DNA from: Zoogloeaceae bacterium
Lineage (GTDB): Bacteria; Pseudomonadota; Gammaproteobacteria; Burkholderiales; Rhodocyclaceae
Assembly: GCA_031273145.1 (NCBI GenBank)
Contig: JAISSL010000020.1
Coordinates: forward strand, 1-7,463
Reading direction: 5' to 3'
DNA length: 7,463 nucleotides
Shown in pieces: positions 1-6,324 of the stretch. The position numbers and the translations under genes are program-made. The notes beneath the pieces are model-generated. The model ran no database searches and had not been told where the DNA came from. It saw only the letters and a program-made list of their open reading frames with translations. Each line of letters begins with the position of its first letter. Position 1 is the first letter of the stretch.

Positions 1-12
1 GGTATAAATGGT

Positions 13-1551
13 TTGAGCATCATACTTGGGAGTCCCCGTGTTCTGAGCGTGATTCTGGCGATAGCCCTGTTCATATTTATGGGCTTTGGTTTTACAGGCA
101 GACAGTTGGTCGTTGCGCCGGCAACCGAACAGCACAGACAAGGCTGGATAGCGATATTGGTTGCGTTTCTGACGATTCCCGCGCTGTTCTACATCTGGGT
201 ACTCTACAGCGCCATTTATGAATTTGGCGGCAGTCGTCCCAACCAACAGGTACTGGGCAGGGTTTTGCTTGCCGAACAGTCAGCGGAGCAACAGTCCTGC
301 ACGGGAATTGTCTCCACGCCACAAGGCGTCTGGCTGGTGGGGCGCAGCAGTGGATACGGGTACAAGGATGCTCTCAATCTGGCAACCCTTTTACCTGGAA
401 ACCTGAATGAAGAGCCAGAGTCTGGCCTCATTCTGAACCCCATGTTGTTTGGAGGTTTTGGAAGTGAACCAAAAGTTTCCCTGATTTCCCGTCTGGGTGA
501 AGATGGGGTATTTCATGTCCTGGCCTCGGTGAGCGGTTATGCTTGCCTGTTTGCCTCTGCGGATGGCGCAAATGTGTTTGTGTTGACTGACATGGATCTT
601 CCGAAACCGGCAAAGGGGGAAAAACGCCCCTACCAGGAACGGGAATCAAAATACAGTAAAGAAGGGGAGTTGACAAAATATTATCAAACGGCTGTTTTCC
701 GCACGGATGACCAGGGAAAAACCTGGCGACTTCTGCTGGAAGATGGGTTCATGGCCAAGGCAAAAAATCATGCAGAGTCGTTGAAGCCTTATTTTTATGG
801 CAATCGTGAAGTCTGGGCATGGGCTGATGTTGATGAAGATTATGCCCAGCTTTTCTATTCACCCGATCAGGGGGTAACTGTAGAGGCTATCGAATCTTCA
901 AGGGATTTATTTAAGGATTTGCGTCCTCAAGGGGATTACACACGGATTGTCAAGGCACATGTGGTTCAACTGGACGCGCAGCAGGCAAGAGCATGGGTCA
1001 GTGACAGCTCCTGGATCGGTAGTGAGTGGAAGGTCATCACGCGCGAAGCGGAGTTGTCGCGCAAGGAAGGACGTTGGGAACTTGGCGAGATACGTAGCAC
1101 GGATGGACTCTTCATTCATCAATTGAAGGAAAATGGCTCAGGACGTATCTTCGCAGAACTGGAACATGATGGCGAACCCAATGTATTGGCCGAACTGGCT
1201 GACGACGGCTATTCCTGGACGACACGTAGCTTGCTGCCTCATCCTTTCACGCCATTTGACGGCGCATCTGGCATAAGAACCAATCAGGCTCAGAATTTTT
1301 TTGTAAGCGATGATGTCATCGTGGCAGTCATAGATAGTAGCTATCTTCCTCTGGGATGGGGATACGCTGCCAACGCCAATGCAGTCTATTTCTCAAACGA
1401 TGGTGGCGACTCCTGGTCGAAACTTGCGATCCCCGGCTATCTGGGGCTGCTTGGTTTTGACGCTCGAAAGAAGCAGGTATTTTGGAAGAAAGACCATAAG
1501 TATGACAGGCTAACTGATCCCAATATATATTCTTACGACTTGTCGCAATGA
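13..1551 (+). CDS. Membrane-anchored Asp-box (BNR-like) repeat protein, probable beta-propeller; function unknown
   Basis: I do not recognise a named family. Two hydrophobic segments, about residues 11-27 and 45-67, are followed by about 440 mostly polar residues. That domain carries Asp-box motifs of the sialidase/sortilin type: FRTDDQGKTW (229-238), a weaker FYSPDQGVTV (281-290) and YFSNDGGDSW (459-468). Such motifs mark turns of beta-propeller blades, so a propeller fold is a fair inference; no sialidase catalytic set was identified. With two membrane helices, the N-terminus and the large domain should lie on the same side, and the charge distribution does not settle which. The first possible start is TTG at 13, with no Shine-Dalgarno before it. 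The frame is open to base 1, so the true start may lie outside the window and the protein may be slightly longer. G+C in sampled lines is about 45-48%, lower than the minus-strand genes nearby. The coding call is firm from length and motifs; the role is unknown. Confidence 0.75.
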   Translation: MSIILGSPRVLSVILAIALFIFMGFGFTGRQLVVAPATEQHRQGWIAILVAFLTIPALFYIWVLYSAIYEFGGSRPNQQVLGRVLLAEQSAEQQSCTGIVSTPQGVWLVGRSSGYGYKDALNLATLLPGNLNEEPESGLILNPMLFGGFGSEPKVSLISRLGEDGVFHVLASVSGYACLFASADGANVFVLTDMDLPKPAKGEKRPYQERESKYSKEGELTKYYQTAVFRTDDQGKTWRLLLEDGFMAKAKNHAESLKPYFYGNREVWAWADVDEDYAQLFYSPDQGVTVEAIESSRDLFKDLRPQGDYTRIVKAHVVQLDAQQARAWVSDSSWIGSEWKVITREAELSRKEGRWELGEIRSTDGLFIHQLKENGSGRIFAELEHDGEPNVLAELADDGYSWTTRSLLPHPFTPFDGASGIRTNQAQNFFVSDDVIVAVIDSSYLPLGWGYAANANAVYFSNDGGDSWSKLAIPGYLGLLGFDARKKQVFWKKDHKYDRLTDPNIYSYDLSQ

Positions 1552-1570
1552 TACGGCTGCCCTTACGGCA

Positions 1571-1616
1571 AGCACAGGCGGGCGGCTTCCAGGCCGCTTC
1601 GGACTGCGCCTGCGCT
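1571..1616. repeat. Nested GC-rich inverted repeat in convergent spacer
   Basis: The 76-bp spacer between the two converging genes contains an outer inverted repeat, AGCACAGGCG (1571-1580) against CGCCTGCGCT (1607-1616), 10 bp with one mismatch. The mismatch would be a G-U pair in the minus-strand RNA. An inner hairpin, GCGGC (1582-1586) and GCCGC (1593-1597), closes a 6-base loop. No T-run follows on either strand, so it is not a classical intrinsic terminator. It may be a transcription barrier between convergent genes or a copy of a dispersed palindromic (REP-like) repeat. A second small imperfect dyad (TGCC/GGCA) lies at about 1558-1570. Confidence 0.4.
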
Positions 1617-1627
1617 ACGTCGAACGG

Positions 1628-3412
1628 CTATATCCCTTGCCCTTGCAACCAGCATTCCAGCGCGGCGATGTGCCAAAGCTGGTTGCCTGCCAGCGGCGTA
1701 AAGTGCGTCAGCGGCTCGGCAAGCAGCCGTTCGACGTAAGCGCGGTCGTACAATCCGCGCTCCCGGCAGGCCGCGCTATTCAAGGCATCGCGGATAAAAT
1801 CGAGAAAGCCGCCGCGCAGATATTTGAGCGCGGGCGTCGGAAAATAGCCCTTGGGACGGTCTATGATTTCTGCCGGCAACAGCGCGCGAGCAAGCTGTTT
1901 CAATGGGTATTTTCCACCTTCCGCAAGGCGCAGGGTAGGGGATGCGCGCATTGCCGTTTCCACCAAAGTCTTGTCCAGAAAGGGAACCCGCGCTTCCAGC
2001 CCGTGCGCCATCGTCATGTTGTCGACCCGCTTGACCGGATCATCCACCAGCAGCGTCGTCACATCCAGTCTTAAGACCCGATCCAGAAAGGTATCCGCGC
2101 CGGGTTCGGCAAGGCGGCGAGCCATGAATTCCGTCACCCGGTCTTCATGGATGGAAGCGCGTCGTTCCGGCGCAAGTATCGCCCGGAATCCGGCAAAATC
2201 GCGGTCGAAATAGTGCCGCCTGAAACGCTCAACCATCGGCAGATTCTCATCTTCCGCCGCCATTTTCGGATACCAGTAATAACCGCCGAAAACCTCATCC
2301 GCGCCCTGCCCGGAAAGCACGACCTTGACCTCTTTTCCAACTTCGCGCGATAGCAGCCAGAACGCCACGTTATCCTGACTGAACATGGGTTCGGACATGG
2401 CGGCTAGCGCCTTGGGCAAGGCTGCCAGCATTTCATCATCGCGCATCAAATAACGCCGGTGGCGAGTGGCAAAATGTTGGGCAACCAGGTCGGAATAATA
2501 GAATTCGTTCCCGGCCTCTTCCGGCTGGTCGGCAAAGCCGATGGAAAAAGTCGGGATGTCCCGCGCGCCCTGTTCGGCCAGCAGAGCGACAATCAAACTG
2601 GAATCCAGGCCGCCGGAAAGCAGCACGCCGACCGGCACGTCGGCGGCAAGGCGATGGCTTGCGATAGCGGCGCGAAGCGCGGCATGAATTTCATTTAGGG
2701 TATCGGCATCCGTCGGTTCCGGGCTGGGGCGGCAGGCGGGAAGCTGCCAGTAACACGCCTCCTGCATCTTTCCCCCTTCGATTTTCAGATAATGCGCGGC
2801 GGGCAGCTTGCGAATCTGCCGGAAAATCGTCCAGGGCGCGGGGATAGAGCCATGCAGGGTAAATTGAAATTGCAGGGCGGCATCGTCTATTTCGTCTGAA
2901 ACGTCGCCGCACGCCCGGATTGCGGGCAAGCTGGACGCAAAGCGAAAACGGTTTTCATCGAGCGTGTAATACAGGGGTTTGATGCCGAAACGGTCGCGGG
3001 CAAGGAAGAGGCTTGACGGTTTTTCATCCCAAATGGCAAAGGCAAACATGCCGTCCAGCCGCGTTAAACAATCATTGCCCCAGGCGTGATACGCCTTCAG
3101 GATGACTTCGCTATCGCTTTCGGAAAAAAAGCGATAGCCCATCCCGGCGAGTTCCTGCCGCAACGCCCGATAGTTGTAGATGGTGCCGTTGAAGACGAGG
3201 GTCAATCCCAAGTCCGCGTCCCGCATCGGCTGACGGGCGCGCTCGGATAAGTCAATGATGGCAAGGCGGCGATGCCCGAACAAAAACGCGCCTTCGCCGA
3301 ATAGTCCCGCATCATCGGGGCCGCGCTGCGTAAGCGTATCCATCATCCGCCGGATAACGGAGTGTTCAGGCGCAAGGCCATCAAAGCGCAATTCGCCGCA
3401 CATGCCGCACAT
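1628..3412 (-). CDS. asnO: AsnO-like glutamine amidotransferase (asparagine synthetase family, N-acetylglutaminylglutamine amide type)
   Basis: 594 aa, two-domain cytoplasmic enzyme that takes ammonia from glutamine and uses ATP to amidate a carboxylate. The N-terminal class II glutaminase domain starts with MCGMCGELRFDG, so Cys2 is the nucleophile after Met removal; RGPD (30-33), HRRLAIIDL (48-56) and VFNGTIYN (73-80) follow. The C-terminal synthetase domain has the PP-loop SGGLDS (266-271), SGQGADEVFGGY (367-378) and DPVKRVDNMTMAHGLEARVPF. From memory, the whole length, including SIGFADQ, GYFPTPALKYL and the end LWHIAALECWLQGQGI, fits AsnO proteins of Pseudomonas better than AsnB or the exosortase-linked amidotransferases. 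The frame is open further upstream, but Cys2 fixes the start at 3412, with AAAGGA 6 nt before it. It lies 1 nt after the stop of the exported-protein gene, so translation is probably coupled. The usual partner gene ngg is absent from the window, so the substrate here is inferred. Confidence 0.93.
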   Translation of the reverse strand: MCGMCGELRFDGLAPEHSVIRRMMDTLTQRGPDDAGLFGEGAFLFGHRRLAIIDLSERARQPMRDADLGLTLVFNGTIYNYRALRQELAGMGYRFFSESDSEVILKAYHAWGNDCLTRLDGMFAFAIWDEKPSSLFLARDRFGIKPLYYTLDENRFRFASSLPAIRACGDVSDEIDDAALQFQFTLHGSIPAPWTIFRQIRKLPAAHYLKIEGGKMQEACYWQLPACRPSPEPTDADTLNEIHAALRAAIASHRLAADVPVGVLLSGGLDSSLIVALLAEQGARDIPTFSIGFADQPEEAGNEFYYSDLVAQHFATRHRRYLMRDDEMLAALPKALAAMSEPMFSQDNVAFWLLSREVGKEVKVVLSGQGADEVFGGYYWYPKMAAEDENLPMVERFRRHYFDRDFAGFRAILAPERRASIHEDRVTEFMARRLAEPGADTFLDRVLRLDVTTLLVDDPVKRVDNMTMAHGLEARVPFLDKTLVETAMRASPTLRLAEGGKYPLKQLARALLPAEIIDRPKGYFPTPALKYLRGGFLDFIRDALNSAACRERGLYDRAYVERLLAEPLTHFTPLAGNQLWHIAALECWLQGQGI

Positions 3413-3413
3413 G

Positions 3414-4076
3414 CTAATTCCTTTGAGGATTTTCAGTTTTTTGCGCGGGAATTTCTCCCGCCCATTGCAGCGGGACGCAATCCGCTTCCCGCCTGTCCGT
3501 TTCCAGATAGCGCCGCAGGCAGGCGCGATAGGCAATGAGGTCTTTATGCTGGGCGTCGGAGAGCGTAGGCTCAAAGGCATTCACAAGCATGGCGACATCC
3601 AGCCAATCGGCGGCGCGTTGCAGGTTTTCCCTCGTCCATTCGGGATGATTCTTTTCCCACGAGTCTCTGATCCGATATTCCGCGCTGGCTTTCAATTTTG
3701 CTTCGACCAGCAACAGATAGGCTTTCGCCGTAGGATAGCTCATCAGGCTTTCCATGCTGCCTTTTGCAACACCACCCCAACTGGAGCCTAGGTGCAGGCG
3801 TTGCGTAGCCCGTTGCGCGTGCTGATAGCCACTTTCTGCCCATTGTTTATGTTTTTTCGGTGCTACTTTCATATAGGCCATGACCCGCCCCAAGTTGTGC
3901 AAATCTCCTGGAGATAGCCGTTCGTATGCCACTGGTTTATCCGCCGTACACCAGGCTTCAAGGCATGAATCAACCGGCAGCACCACCTCATGCGCTGCTG
4001 GTGTATCCGCCATTGCGCCGGAACATGCCAAGATGCTGGCTAACATGAATGACTTGAGCCTTGGCATGGATGTCAC
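3414..4076 (-). CDS. Exported protein of unknown function between thrC and asnO
   Basis: 220 aa from GTG at 4076, or 217 aa from ATG at 4067; neither has a strong Shine-Dalgarno, and both lie just after the thrC stop, so coupling to thrC is likely. The N-terminus is a short signal peptide: basic start (R6, K8), hydrophobic core about 9-18, and a signal peptidase I site after GAMA (residue 23). ILAC (15-18) could instead be a weak lipobox, giving a lipoprotein. The mature part is mainly alpha-helical by eye, rich in Ala, Lys, Arg and Trp, with four cysteines (C38, C43, C186, C200) that could form two disulfides in the periplasm. No catalytic motif or named family is recognised. The helical pairs (58-70, 78-94, 115-135, 147-169) resemble a helical-repeat fold, which is only an impression. 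Its 3' end contains the ribosome-binding site of asnO. Sampled G+C is about 63%, like the surrounding operon. Confidence 0.8.
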   Translation of the reverse strand: MTSMPRLKSFMLASILACSGAMADTPAAHEVVLPVDSCLEAWCTADKPVAYERLSPGDLHNLGRVMAYMKVAPKKHKQWAESGYQHAQRATQRLHLGSSWGGVAKGSMESLMSYPTAKAYLLLVEAKLKASAEYRIRDSWEKNHPEWTRENLQRAADWLDVAMLVNAFEPTLSDAQHKDLIAYRACLRRYLETDRREADCVPLQWAGEIPAQKTENPQRN

Positions 4077-4083
4077 TCACTTT

Positions 4084-5529
4084 TCACGCAGGCACGCGGG
4101 CGGCGATAAAATCCTTGATGGCATCAATATCTGCCGCCATGCTGATGACTTTTTGCGGACGGGTTTCCAGTCCTTCCAGTTCGGCGGGGCGGGAAGGTTT
4201 ATGTCCCAGGGCTTCTTCCAGGGTGGCGGAGAATTTCGCGGCCTGGGCGGTTTCCAGCACGATGACCGGGTTTGTGTCCGCGCCATCTCCGGCGACTTCC
4301 AGCGCCACTTTCAGGCCATCCGCCGTGTGCGGGTCGAGGACGATGCCGTACCGCTCATGCGCCATGCGGATGGTGGCAATCCTATCTTGGTGCAGGCTTT
4401 TGCCGGAGACAAAGGCAAACTCCCGCAACCGCTTGAAGCTGGATGTGCCGGAAAGGTCGAACGCCTGCTTTTTCTCGATTTGCTGCCACAGGTCGCGCAC
4501 CTTGTTGGCGTCCCGTCCGGTCAGATCAAAGATGAAACGCTCGAAGTTGGAGGCTTTCGAGATGTCCATCGAAGGGCTGGACGTGACGAAGGTCTCCTTC
4601 GCGCTTCGGGGGCGATACCGCCCCGTCCTGAAAAATTCATCCAGCACGTCGTTTTCATTGGTGGCAAGGATCAGCCGGGAAATGGGCAGCCCCATCTGAC
4701 GGGCAATGTGGCCGGCGCAGATGTTGCCGAAATTGCCGGAGGGGACTGCGAAAGTAACCTGCTCTTCATCGTGCCGGGTCGCCGCGAAATAGCCTTTGAA
4801 GTAATAGACGATCTGCGCCAGCACCCGCGCCCAGTTGATCGAATTGACCGCGCCGATTTTATATTTTGCCTTGAACGCGGCATCGTTCGAGATGGCTTTC
4901 ACCATGTCCTGCGCGTCGTCGAACATGCCGGAAACGGCGATGTTGTAGATGTTGGCATCCTGCAACGAATACATCTGCGCCCGCTGAAAGTCGCTCATCT
5001 TGCCTTTGGGGGAGAGCATGAACACATTGACCCGGCGCTTGCCGCGCATGGCGTATTCGGCGGCGGAGCCGGTATCGCCGGAAGTCGCGCCCAGAATGTT
5101 GATGGAATCGTCCCGTTTTTCCAGCACGTATTGAAAGAGGTGGCCTAACAACTGCATGGCCATGTCCTTGAAGGCGAGCGTAGGCCCGTTGGAGAGTTCC
5201 AGCACGCCCAGTTTGCCGGGCACGAGCCAGACGAGCGGGGTAATCTCCCCGGCGCGTTCCGGCTGACGGGCAAAGCGGTAGGTATCACGGGTATAGGTCT
5301 TATCCACCAACGCCTTTAAGTCGGCGGGGGGGATGTCGTCCATGTATTTGGAGAAGATGGCAAACGCGAGATCGGCGTAGGAGAGTTCGCGCCAGCGGGC
5401 GAGTTCTTCCCGGCTTATCCTGGGATAGGATTCCGGCAGGTAAAGGCCGCCGTCCGGCGCAAGTCCAGCCAGAAGGATGTCGCAAAAGGGAAGCGCAGGG
5501 GCGCGTCCACGGGTAGAGAGGTAACGCAT
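4084..5529 (-). CDS. thrC: Threonine synthase
   Basis: 481 aa PLP enzyme of the cytoplasm that converts O-phospho-L-homoserine and water to L-threonine and phosphate, the last step of threonine synthesis. The start MRYLSTRG and the region APDGGLYLPESYP (24-36) are typical of the longer ThrC class found in proteobacteria and yeast. The PLP-binding lysine is K121 in NGPTLAFKDMAMQLL; the conserved GATSGDTGSAA follows (147-157), and SGNFGN (264-269) is the phosphate-binding loop. Length is normal for the class and no disruption is seen. ATG at 5529 matches the family start, although no good Shine-Dalgarno precedes it. It is the first gene of a minus-strand operon with the exported protein and asnO. 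In many betaproteobacteria thrC follows hom; here the upstream neighbour is a divergent small-gene pair, so hom must lie elsewhere. Confidence 0.98.
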   Translation of the reverse strand: MRYLSTRGRAPALPFCDILLAGLAPDGGLYLPESYPRISREELARWRELSYADLAFAIFSKYMDDIPPADLKALVDKTYTRDTYRFARQPERAGEITPLVWLVPGKLGVLELSNGPTLAFKDMAMQLLGHLFQYVLEKRDDSINILGATSGDTGSAAEYAMRGKRRVNVFMLSPKGKMSDFQRAQMYSLQDANIYNIAVSGMFDDAQDMVKAISNDAAFKAKYKIGAVNSINWARVLAQIVYYFKGYFAATRHDEEQVTFAVPSGNFGNICAGHIARQMGLPISRLILATNENDVLDEFFRTGRYRPRSAKETFVTSSPSMDISKASNFERFIFDLTGRDANKVRDLWQQIEKKQAFDLSGTSSFKRLREFAFVSGKSLHQDRIATIRMAHERYGIVLDPHTADGLKVALEVAGDGADTNPVIVLETAQAAKFSATLEEALGHKPSRPAELEGLETRPQKVISMAADIDAIKDFIAARVPA

Positions 5530-5666
5530 GGCGGGGCAAACCCAAAATCCTGAATTTTACTCCAGATTGCGGAGAGGTCTGCCCCCAGCCGCCGGGTAAT
5601 GCTATATCATACGAAGGTCTTGCCCGAACATCCCACGAAGAGAGGCGATTTGAGAAGGAGTAGTCA
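5530..5666. promoter_or_regulatory. Divergent promoter region between thrC and the small-gene cassette
   Basis: This 137-bp spacer must hold promoters in both directions. Its AT-rich core GCTATATCATAC (5601-5612) contains TATGAT on the minus strand (5611-5606) and TATATC/TATCAT on the plus strand (5603-5610), the former preceded by TG as in an extended -10. No convincing -35 hexamer was found for either. A second minus-strand -10-like TAAAAT lies at 5559-5554, closer to thrC. AGGTCTGCCC (5575-5584) and AGGTCTTGCCC (5615-5625) form a near-direct repeat 40 bp apart, flanking the core, and might be regulator half-sites. Promoter positions are inferred. Confidence 0.3.
5655..5660 (+). promoter_or_regulatory. 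Ribosome binding site of the 105-aa gene
   Basis: AAGGAG, six bases before ATG at 5667. It is the strongest Shine-Dalgarno in the window and fixes the start of the first cassette gene. Confidence 0.8.
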
Positions 5667-5984
5667 ATGACCGGTTGGGTTTATCCAGATACTGTTGAGC
5701 GTGTTAAAAGAGCCTGTGCATCCTTCTTGAAGGAACAGATAGACGCGAAAGCCCTGCAAACCGTGCTCTATCAATCGGAGCAAGAGGTAGAGGCTGTTGA
5801 GGAGCAGTGGTTACGTTCTTTGTTGTCTGATGCAGAGAACAGACTGGAGGAGATCACATATACGGTATCTGGCGATGGGCTGAAGGCAGCAATGTTTGCG
5901 GTAGTTCAGCAATTGTTGAATGCCCTGTCCGTTTGTGAAGGGCAGAGCATCAAGTTCAAGACGAAATTCCCTAGGGACGTTTAG
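5667..5984 (+). CDS. Small soluble protein of unknown function, first gene of two-gene cassette
   Basis: 105 aa, start set by AAGGAG six bases upstream. There is no signal peptide or membrane segment, so it is probably cytoplasmic. It is acidic in the middle (EQEVEAVEEQWL, 38-49; DAENRLEEI, 55-63) and appears mostly helical, with a likely amphipathic helix at the C-terminal side (70-88). No catalytic motif is seen and I do not recognise a named family. The next gene begins 1 nt after its stop, so the two are translated together. Size, acidity and pairing are like those of immunity proteins of contact-dependent or polymorphic toxin systems, but no toxin gene is in the window, so this is only a contextual guess. 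Sampled G+C is about 50%, below its neighbours, which may indicate later acquisition. Confidence 0.8.
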   Translation: MTGWVYPDTVERVKRACASFLKEQIDAKALQTVLYQSEQEVEAVEEQWLRSLLSDAENRLEEITYTVSGDGLKAAMFAVVQQLLNALSVCEGQSIKFKTKFPRDV

Positions 5985-5985
5985 C

Positions 5986-6324
5986 ATGGAGCAAACGGAA
6001 TACATTAGCGAGAAGCGGCGTGAGTTGGTCTCAGTTGTGAACTCTATGCTGGCAGGCGAAATGCACCTGATCGAAGGTATCCGCCGGATATGTGCTCTTC
6101 GATTTGCTGTTGAGGATCCTGAAAACGAAGTATTTCTGGCGATTCGTGGGATTGAATCTGAAACGGATTTCTTCCCTCTAGGCTCAATGCGTGTGCGCTG
6201 TAGCCCAGAATATCTGAGGCGCATGGATGGAGAAATGCAAAGATATTTGTCCGAGACGCGGAGGTACATTTTTCAATCATGCCGAGAAATCATTAAAGCG
6301 TTCTCCCATCCTGATGCCCAATGA
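5986..6324 (+). CDS. Small soluble protein of unknown function, second gene of cassette (possible orphan immunity-like protein)
   Basis: 112 aa. The frame is open upstream to 5920 inside the preceding gene, but ATG at 5986 is preferred: it follows the previous stop as TAG-C-ATG and has AGGGA eight bases before it. There is no signal peptide or membrane helix. The N-terminal helix (MLAGEMHLIEGIRRICALRF, 20-39) leads to a conserved-looking centre, NEVFLAIRGIESETDFFPLG (46-65), then a C-terminal helical part. From memory this pattern (short N-helix, LIEG..R, then G.ESETD..PLG) recurs in small cytoplasmic proteins of proteobacteria, sometimes labelled DUF2489; this label is unverified. Such proteins often occur singly or in clusters of small genes beside toxin loci, but no effector is visible here. 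Sampled G+C is about 52%. Confidence 0.85.
   Translation: MEQTEYISEKRRELVSVVNSMLAGEMHLIEGIRRICALRFAVEDPENEVFLAIRGIESETDFFPLGSMRVRCSPEYLRRMDGEMQRYLSETRRYIFQSCREIIKAFSHPDAQ

Noticed and set aside
1637..2213. Plus-strand frames opposite the 3' part of asnO
   Set aside because: They are shadows of the strongly supported amidotransferase, with Arg/Ser-rich translations and no domains.
3413..3580. N-terminal extension of the amidotransferase frame up to 3580
   Set aside because: Class II glutamine amidotransferases need Cys at position 2. The MCG start at 3412 has its own ribosome binding site, and the extension overlaps the upstream gene.
3255..3791. Plus-strand frame of 178 codons opposite asnO and the exported-protein gene
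   Set aside because: It has no family resemblance and no ribosome binding site, and it crosses the junction of two well-supported minus-strand genes.
3880..5148. Long plus-strand open frame (422 codons) antisense to thrC and the exported-protein gene
   Set aside because: It lies opposite a secure ThrC with all catalytic motifs. Its translation has Gly/His/Arg-rich low-complexity stretches and no domain, as expected of an antisense frame in GC-rich DNA.
5530..5666. Riboswitch or threonine attenuator leader for thrC
   Set aside because: The spacer has no leader peptide rich in Thr/Ile codons and no strong mutually exclusive hairpins with a T-run before thrC.
5920..5985. Upstream ATG for the 112-aa gene
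   Set aside because: It would overlap the preceding gene by 65 bp without a ribosome binding site. The ATG at 5986 has a proper site and sits directly after the stop.
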